Assembly (NCBI GenBank): GCA_016185955.1
Contig: JACPMQ010000006.1
Coordinates: 1 to 32,055, forward strand
Reading direction: 5' to 3'
DNA length: 32,055 nt
Origin: Candidatus Woesearchaeota archaeon
GTDB lineage: Archaea > Nanobdellota > Nanobdellia > Woesearchaeales > GW2011-AR4
Positions within the stretch are counted from its first letter, which is position 1; each line of letters starts with the position of its first letter. Shown here in pieces: positions 26,119 to 32,055 of this stretch. The notes beneath the pieces are model-generated. The model worked only from the letters and a program-made list of their open reading frames with translations. It ran no database searches and had not been told where the DNA came from. The translations under genes and the position numbers were made by a program.

Positions 26119-26305
26119 GTAACTGCTAACACAACCTAAGGGGTTTTTGCGAATTCTTATTCGTGCCTGTGCGGAGCCTTATACTCCTCTCAACTTCGCA
26201 ATGCTGCGGCATTGCTCAGGTCGCTTATCACAATCCTGTGAAACTTTCAGAATTGGCAATGACGCACAAGCACTTAATTCGCAAAAACCCCCTGTTAGCA
26301 GTTAC
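26119..26305 (+). repeat. TIR element copy D (shortest complete copy), with 8-bp flanking direct repeats
   Basis: GTAACTGCTAACA (26119-26131) and TGTTAGCAGTTAC (26293-26305), flanked by TTAACTCC (26111-26118 and 26306-26313). Confidence 0.9.
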
Positions 26306-26364
26306 TTAACTCCGAAAGATTTAAATATTCTGCATTTAAGAGTTTTATTTCGGTTGCATTTTGC

Positions 26365-29300
26365 GTGAAAATGATTAAAAAAAGAGGGGTTTGTAGCTAT
26401 AACTTATTGAATTATCTAATTTTGTCTTCTATATTCTCTGTTTTTTTTGTTTCCCTTTCTGCTGTTTCATTTGGCGTTGTTATAGAGCGCAATGTTACCT
26501 TGCAGGACTTTAACTTTAACTCGTCATCAACCTTTAACTTTACAACCAACAGAACTGCGCCTTTTGGTTATTTGAAATTTTATAATCTTTCCAATCCTTA
26601 CAGCAATGCTTATATAGAAGCAACTCAAGGCGCAAAATTATTGCAATTGGGGCATGGGACAAATTATCAGGATTTTGTTGATACTTTTAAAAAAGTGCCC
26701 TTAGCCAATTTTACAGATTTTATGAGCACGAAGTATGGCTCTTTCTCTTCTATTATGGTGTGGTCTAACACTATTATCGGTTTTATTATCCCAAACTCAA
26801 CAGATGGTTCTGAAGGAGGCTATTATTATGCCGCTATTTATATTATTGAGTTTAATATTAGCAGATCTGATATTCCATTTGCTAATATTACTTTTTATTA
26901 TAAATTCAACAACCAGTCTGGAAATAACACATTCGGCGATTTGGGAACATGTGCTGCGCATAATGATTTCCAAAGCTGCTTAGCGGATGTGCAGAATGAC
27001 TGTGACTGGAATAACCAAAAAGGGGTATGTGAGCAGAGCACCTATAGCTTTTCACCAATGTTACCAGCAGCAGAATGCGGAATGCTTCCAAAATTTGCAT
27101 GTGACGCCATTAATAGCAGTTATTGCCTATGGAATCCAAGCAGCGGCAAGCAAGGCAAATGCGAGCCTCAAGGAAGCATTAATCCAATTTATGGGTTTAA
27201 TTGCACTGCTGTAACTAACCATACCGTATGCAATGACCAGCACTTTACAGAGAAAACCGGATTATGCACTTGGGACAGTACAATAGCTAAGTGCCAAATA
27301 AATAAAACGAAAACCAATAGGGATATACCTACTCCAGCAGTATATTCATGCGAGGCTCCTGGATATATAGATAATAGAACAAAGTGCCAAAATCTTTCAG
27401 ATACATATTTTATGCCATGCGGCTTTAACAACCAAACAAGCAGATGTGAAAATATGTTCTTTGACTTTGGCAAATTTGACAAATTTGAAGATATAGGAAG
27501 CTCATCAACATGCCAAAATGCAGGTGGCACATGGAGAACGGAAACTGCATTTGACCCATTAAATAATGGTGTTACTAGCGAAAGCTGGTGTGAGTTTGGT
27601 GTGGCTATCAAAACATTCTCTTCAGTTGGCTCTTCTGGCACAAAAATGTTTAGTGGTACAATTGGAACTCTAAATGATTGCAGCAGGGATTGCTTTGCAT
27701 GTGAATTTAATGGCACTGGAGGCAGATGGCAGAATGTATCAGTAGCGCAGTCACAGTGTGAAGCGTCTACTGTTGGATGCAAGTTTAGAGCAGACTCTAA
27801 CTCTTTTAATGGTTTTGGATGGTGTGATCCTGCAAGTGGCTTCGGTGGCTTTAATTGCAATTCTTTTTGTGGAGACTGCAACCTAATGCCTCAGCCAAAT
27901 GCGTCATGCGTAAATTCTGCTGCTAATTGCAAATGGGATAATGTCACTAATTTTTGTGTAGGTGCTGGAACAAAGGGCTGCGACCAAGATTGTATGCAGT
28001 GCTTTGGTCAAACAAGCTGCCAACATTCTACAAAAATGGGAGGCTGTCAATGGGACTCTTCAGGATTTTTCTGCAAGCCGCAAGGAGGAAGCTTTGAGAT
28101 ATGCTTTGATGGTGTGGATAATGACAATAATGGCAAAACTGATTGCGCAGATTTTAAATGTTCTACTGATTCTTTTTGCGCTGGCGCTGTTGGTGACTCT
28201 AAAGGATGCTTCCAGTTTGATGAATTTTCATATAAGCCTAGTGATGGAAAGAATCATGCCAGAGGCAATTGCACAGCTACAACAGGATGCACTTGGGTTA
28301 CTGAAGAATTTGGCTTTTCATACTGCGCTCCTTTATCAGAGCAGTGTTTCTTAAATGAAAGTTACCAAACAAGCGCTTCTTTATGTGAAAATGTAGGCGG
28401 CGGTAATATTTGTAAATTTAAGCCTGAGACTCATTGTGAGACTAACAAAACAATGGTTGCTGTATGCTCAACAATTACTGTTAAGGATACATGCAATGCT
28501 AATTCAAAATGCGCATGGAGCGGAGCCGATGTTGGTGGATTTTGTGATTTAAAGCCAATTGTGCTTTGCGAAGATAATCAAACATTACAAAGCGATCCTA
28601 CATTATGCAGAACCTCAGGATGCGCGTGGATTGGAAGCCAATTTGGAATGTTTGAAGGAGGCTTCCATCAGAGTTGCGTAAGCCCATGCGGAAACAGAAG
28701 CATAGCATCAGCACAGGATTGCGCAGATTCTCTTGGCACAACATTTGCTGCAGGCAGTTGCGTATGGAAAACAGGATTTTGTGAGCCTGCAGACTTTATG
28801 GGAGGCTGTATGCAGAAAGATGGAGACTATAATGCTTGCAAATCAAATGGAAATTGCAAATGGAATGAAGCAATCTATGCACCTTTAAAACATCTAAATG
28901 GCTCGTCAAGTTTCCAAGATTATATGAATCCGAATGCTACAACATGGCTGGCTATAGGATTAAACTTGCCTATTGGCGGAGCAAATGAATCTGTTTATAA
29001 TTTAACTAAGATAATAGGCGGAAGCTATCTGGCTTTAGTAATGGCAAATGGCTCAAATACACAACTAAATATCTCGAGGCTATACTGTAATAATGATGTT
29101 TTAATGGAATACAATTGGTCAAAAGGAGAGACAGGAGAGGGTAGATGCCAAAAAGGAAGCTGTGATCGTTATAATAATTCCTATTTATGTGATGGAGACA
29201 GAGTCCATTATTACCTCCAAAATGTTACAAGGCAGCTGGAAGTGCTGTGGGAAGTTTCTATTGGATTGTTAAGATTGGATTCTAATGAAAATGACACTAA

Positions 29301-31806
29301 CGTTACAACTACACTCAACATCTCAACTGTTGTTATAAATGGAAACTTATCTGAGCATGTAACTGAAAATGCAACTGCCAAAGATGGCACAAATGCCACA
29401 AGAGTAAGAATATCAACAGGATTCTGCAATGACGGGCTTATGAATACCTTTTTTGCCGGCATGGATCAAGAGCCACCAATACCTATAGCAGCAGATAGAA
29501 CTTCAGATTTAAGCAGCGATACACCAAGCGATCATAGTTATTTAGATATTACTGGATTGGGAGTTAAAAAAACTCCAGAAGCTTATGCTTATGGAATACC
29601 TACTGCAAGTATGACTGGCTCAGCAATCTGTAATGCTGTTCCGTTGCAAGGAGGCTCATTTGGCAGAGGCACAAACAGCTCGAAATATTATCTGCATTTA
29701 GATACTGATGGCGTTCGCAGCGGTGGCTGTTCTCCAGAAGATAATACTACACTTCAAGGCTTTGAATACAGGTTTAAGTATGTAGCTGAGATAGGAAATG
29801 ATGGAAGGTTAACAGAAACTGTCTTAAGCCAGAAATGCTCAAATCAGGCATGGGTTGCAACAAATGTGCCGTTTAAATCAGACAGAAATAAGGGGTGCGG
29901 GTTTGTTAGCGGCCCTATTTTTGCAATAGACAAAAATACTTTTACAGGCAAGAGTGATGTTAATACAAGCGTTGGATGGAGAGCTTATGCGACAAGTGCG
30001 CATTCAGCAGGCAACGCGTCAAATGTTTCTGATAGAATAGGACCGGGCAGCGCTGATTTCAAAGGAATAGATGTTACTCTTGTAGACTGCACAAGCACTG
30101 CTGATAAGGATAATTCACAATGCACTAAATTCAAGCAGTTTGGATTTTTCCCAGGAGAATTTGGACCGGCTTGCATAGACAGCATAGATAATGACGGTGA
30201 TACTTTAACTGACTGCAATGACTTTGACTGCAAATATGATCCTTTCTTCTGCTCCGGAAGCTTTACTGCTTTAGCAGATGACAGCACAGCGCCTACATTA
30301 GTCTGGACTAAAGTCAATGACAAGCTTACAAATATGATTTCATTTATTTTTGATACAGGTGAGCCTGCAAACGGAACTGTAAGATTTTATAACAATGATT
30401 CACAATGCTCAACTTTAAATAACACTTTAAAGGATAAGGCATTGGAAGATAATGATGTATTTACCAATTACAGGCCTCATCATGTAACAGAGCTTACAGG
30501 GCTAGCTGCTAATAAGACATACTACTACAAATATGAAGTATGTGATCCGAGCGGCAATTGCGCAATAAGCAAATGCAGCAATGTAACTACCTCTTCAGCA
30601 TATTCTAATATAACATTTAAGTTAGATATACCGACTAACTGGAGTGTGGAAATCCCAAGCATAAACTTAACTAACTATACTCTGCCATATGCGTTAAAAG
30701 CATCTTCGCAGTTTTTGAACAATATTAATATAACCATTAGAAAGCAAGACAATACAAGCGCTATAACCTTTGTAGGAGTTGATATTTTTGAGAAACAATC
30801 ACTTAATGTTTCACAATTTGTTACAGGAAGCGGTTATGTTGGAATTGATGCTAACCAGTATCAGAGCTTTAAGCAAAAAGCAGGCATGGAAGAAGCTTTT
30901 GTTAAAATACCTTCAACAGGAGATACTGTAAGCCATTGTGATGACAGTGGCGCTAATTGCAAGGAAGTTACAAGCAAATTGACATGCACGTTTAAGACTT
31001 CTTATAGTGATTGTAAAGTGCCAGATGCTGTTGGATTGGGATTTTCAACATACAAGGCATCAACATCAAGCAGCAGCAGTTCAAGCTCTTCTTCAAGCTC
31101 TTCTTCAAGCTCTGGCGGCGGTGGAGGAGGAACTGCACCATTAACAAGCGCAAAAGAAGGCTCTTCAAAGACACAGTTTTGGCAGACAATAACAGCAGGA
31201 CAATCTTTAAACATGAATGTTGATAAGACAGACATACCTATTAAAAAATTGATAGTTACTTCCAAAAACACGCTTTCTAATGTGGAATTAAAGGTGGCAG
31301 TGCTTAAAGAAGCTCCAACTACACAAACAAGCCTTACAAACTCCGTTTACAAGTACATTTCAGTTGAAAAGAAAAATATAAAAGATGAGGATACAGGCAA
31401 TGTAGAAATTGAATTTAAGGTGGAAAAATCTTGGCTAACACAAAATAATATTAATGAAGACGATGTATTGCTTGCAAGATACACTGCATCATGGGAGATG
31501 CTTCCAACAACAAAGCAAAGCTCAGATGCTGCTTATGTAAATTATAAGGCAACTACTCCCGGATTTAGTTATTTTGCTATAGTAAGCAAGGAATCTCCAG
31601 TTGTAAGCGCGCCATTAGAGACTGTAACTGAATCAAAAATAACAGAGCAGCCAATAATACCAACTGCAGAAGTGGCTGTGCAAATACCGGAAAAAGAAAA
31701 AGTTGTTGCAAAAACAAGCAAAACAAGATATTGGTTTGCTATTACTGCATTAATACTTGCAGTACTTTCAGCATTTATGTGGTATAAAAAAAGGTCTGAA
31801 GACTAA
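26365..31806 (+). CDS. Giant cysteine-rich surface protein with Ser/Gly linker, PGF-pre-PGF-like domain and C-terminal TM anchor
   Basis: 1813 aa; N-terminal hydrophobic signal, many CxW..C units, two DNDxDxxxDC motifs, Ser18Gly6 linker, TPGFSYFAIVSKE, TM helix YWFAITALILAVLSAFMWYKKRSED. Confidence 0.85.
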   Translation: MKMIKKRGVCSYNLLNYLILSSIFSVFFVSLSAVSFGVVIERNVTLQDFNFNSSSTFNFTTNRTAPFGYLKFYNLSNPYSNAYIEATQGAKLLQLGHGTNYQDFVDTFKKVPLANFTDFMSTKYGSFSSIMVWSNTIIGFIIPNSTDGSEGGYYYAAIYIIEFNISRSDIPFANITFYYKFNNQSGNNTFGDLGTCAAHNDFQSCLADVQNDCDWNNQKGVCEQSTYSFSPMLPAAECGMLPKFACDAINSSYCLWNPSSGKQGKCEPQGSINPIYGFNCTAVTNHTVCNDQHFTEKTGLCTWDSTIAKCQINKTKTNRDIPTPAVYSCEAPGYIDNRTKCQNLSDTYFMPCGFNNQTSRCENMFFDFGKFDKFEDIGSSSTCQNAGGTWRTETAFDPLNNGVTSESWCEFGVAIKTFSSVGSSGTKMFSGTIGTLNDCSRDCFACEFNGTGGRWQNVSVAQSQCEASTVGCKFRADSNSFNGFGWCDPASGFGGFNCNSFCGDCNLMPQPNASCVNSAANCKWDNVTNFCVGAGTKGCDQDCMQCFGQTSCQHSTKMGGCQWDSSGFFCKPQGGSFEICFDGVDNDNNGKTDCADFKCSTDSFCAGAVGDSKGCFQFDEFSYKPSDGKNHARGNCTATTGCTWVTEEFGFSYCAPLSEQCFLNESYQTSASLCENVGGGNICKFKPETHCETNKTMVAVCSTITVKDTCNANSKCAWSGADVGGFCDLKPIVLCEDNQTLQSDPTLCRTSGCAWIGSQFGMFEGGFHQSCVSPCGNRSIASAQDCADSLGTTFAAGSCVWKTGFCEPADFMGGCMQKDGDYNACKSNGNCKWNEAIYAPLKHLNGSSSFQDYMNPNATTWLAIGLNLPIGGANESVYNLTKIIGGSYLALVMANGSNTQLNISRLYCNNDVLMEYNWSKGETGEGRCQKGSCDRYNNSYLCDGDRVHYYLQNVTRQLEVLWEVSIGLLRLDSNENDTNVTTTLNISTVVINGNLSEHVTENATAKDGTNATRVRISTGFCNDGLMNTFFAGMDQEPPIPIAADRTSDLSSDTPSDHSYLDITGLGVKKTPEAYAYGIPTASMTGSAICNAVPLQGGSFGRGTNSSKYYLHLDTDGVRSGGCSPEDNTTLQGFEYRFKYVAEIGNDGRLTETVLSQKCSNQAWVATNVPFKSDRNKGCGFVSGPIFAIDKNTFTGKSDVNTSVGWRAYATSAHSAGNASNVSDRIGPGSADFKGIDVTLVDCTSTADKDNSQCTKFKQFGFFPGEFGPACIDSIDNDGDTLTDCNDFDCKYDPFFCSGSFTALADDSTAPTLVWTKVNDKLTNMISFIFDTGEPANGTVRFYNNDSQCSTLNNTLKDKALEDNDVFTNYRPHHVTELTGLAANKTYYYKYEVCDPSGNCAISKCSNVTTSSAYSNITFKLDIPTNWSVEIPSINLTNYTLPYALKASSQFLNNINITIRKQDNTSAITFVGVDIFEKQSLNVSQFVTGSGYVGIDANQYQSFKQKAGMEEAFVKIPSTGDTVSHCDDSGANCKEVTSKLTCTFKTSYSDCKVPDAVGLGFSTYKASTSSSSSSSSSSSSSSSSGGGGGGTAPLTSAKEGSSKTQFWQTITAGQSLNMNVDKTDIPIKKLIVTSKNTLSNVELKVAVLKEAPTTQTSLTNSVYKYISVEKKNIKDEDTGNVEIEFKVEKSWLTQNNINEDDVLLARYTASWEMLPTTKQSSDAAYVNYKATTPGFSYFAIVSKESPVVSAPLETVTESKITEQPIIPTAEVAVQIPEKEKVVAKTSKTRYWFAITALILAVLSAFMWYKKRSED
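31081..31116 (+). repeat. 12-bp tandem repeat (TCAAGCTCTTCT) encoding the Ser tract
   Basis: Two exact units (31081-31092, 31093-31104) and a third partial unit. Confidence 0.75.
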
Positions 31807-31820
31807 GTTCTTGATTTTGG

Positions 31821-32055
31821 GTAACCGCTAACACAGCATAAAGGGTTTTTGCGAAAGTAAGTGCTTGTGCGTAATTGCCAATTCAGAAAACTCCATAGGA
31901 TTGTGATAAGCGACCTGAGCAACATGAAATGTTGCGAAGCTGAGAGGTAAGTTAAGGCTCCGCACAAGCACTAAATTAAACTTTCGCAAAAACCCACCTT
32001 AAGGCTTTGTCATGGCACAGACGGACTTGTCGGACAAATCTATGTTAGCAGATAC
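31821..32055 (-). repeat. TIR element copy E, inverted relative to A-D, running to the window end
   Basis: GTAACCGCTAACA (31821-31833) and TGTTAGCAGATAC (32043-32055). Reverse complement matches copy C without its insert. Confidence 0.87.

Noticed and set aside
26119-26305. Repeat family as integron attC sites or a CRISPR array
   Set aside because: Copies are kilobases apart with essential operons between, ends do not match the RYYYAAC/GTTRRRY attC core as I remember it, copy D has an 8-bp target duplication, and no integrase or regularly spaced short repeats are visible.
27189-27881. 230-aa antisense ORF inside the surface-protein gene
   Set aside because: Its composition (Pro/Leu/His rich) mirrors the sense-strand Cys/Gly codon bias; no motif or start context supports it.
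26119-32055. D-surface gene-E as a proven composite transposon
   Set aside because: The 8-bp duplication found flanks copy D alone, showing that D inserted individually; the right flank of E is outside the window.

Overview
The window is an AT-rich archaeal chromosomal segment. Its archaeal ribosomal/RNA polymerase operon, intron-bearing tRNAs, archaeal kinase family and PGF-pre-PGF-like surface protein suggest a DPANN/Woesearchaeota-like genome; this placement is inferred, not searched. Protein-coding content, in order: a pyruvate/2-oxoacid dehydrogenase E1alpha-E1beta-E2 operon; an MGMT-like protein; a HemK-like methyltransferase fused to an atypical kinase; a LOG-like protein; NAD kinase; a HAD hydrolase; ketopantoate reductase; LeuRS; the S13-S4-S11-RpoD-tRNALeu-L18e-L13-S9-RpoN cluster; a two-nucleotidyltransferase protein with a possible HEPN domain; a PLD-like lipoprotein; a secreted Lon-like protease; a membrane protein; PEP synthase; a TrmG10-like tRNA methyltransferase; and an 1813-aa Cys-rich surface protein. 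The most notable non-coding signal is a family of dispersed intergenic elements with terminal inverted repeats (GTAACTGCTAACA...TGTTAGCAGTTAC), five copies in 32 kb. They have conserved subterminal arms, a central hairpin with compensatory changes between copies, 7-8 bp flanking duplications at two copies, and a nested multi-hairpin insertion in two copies. Other highlights are three intron-containing tRNA genes (two with introns at non-canonical sites), an apparently chimeric LeuRS (bacterial-type body, archaeal-type C-terminus), and a methyltransferase-kinase fusion. All calls come from reading the sequence and remembered family motifs; no database search or folding was run.
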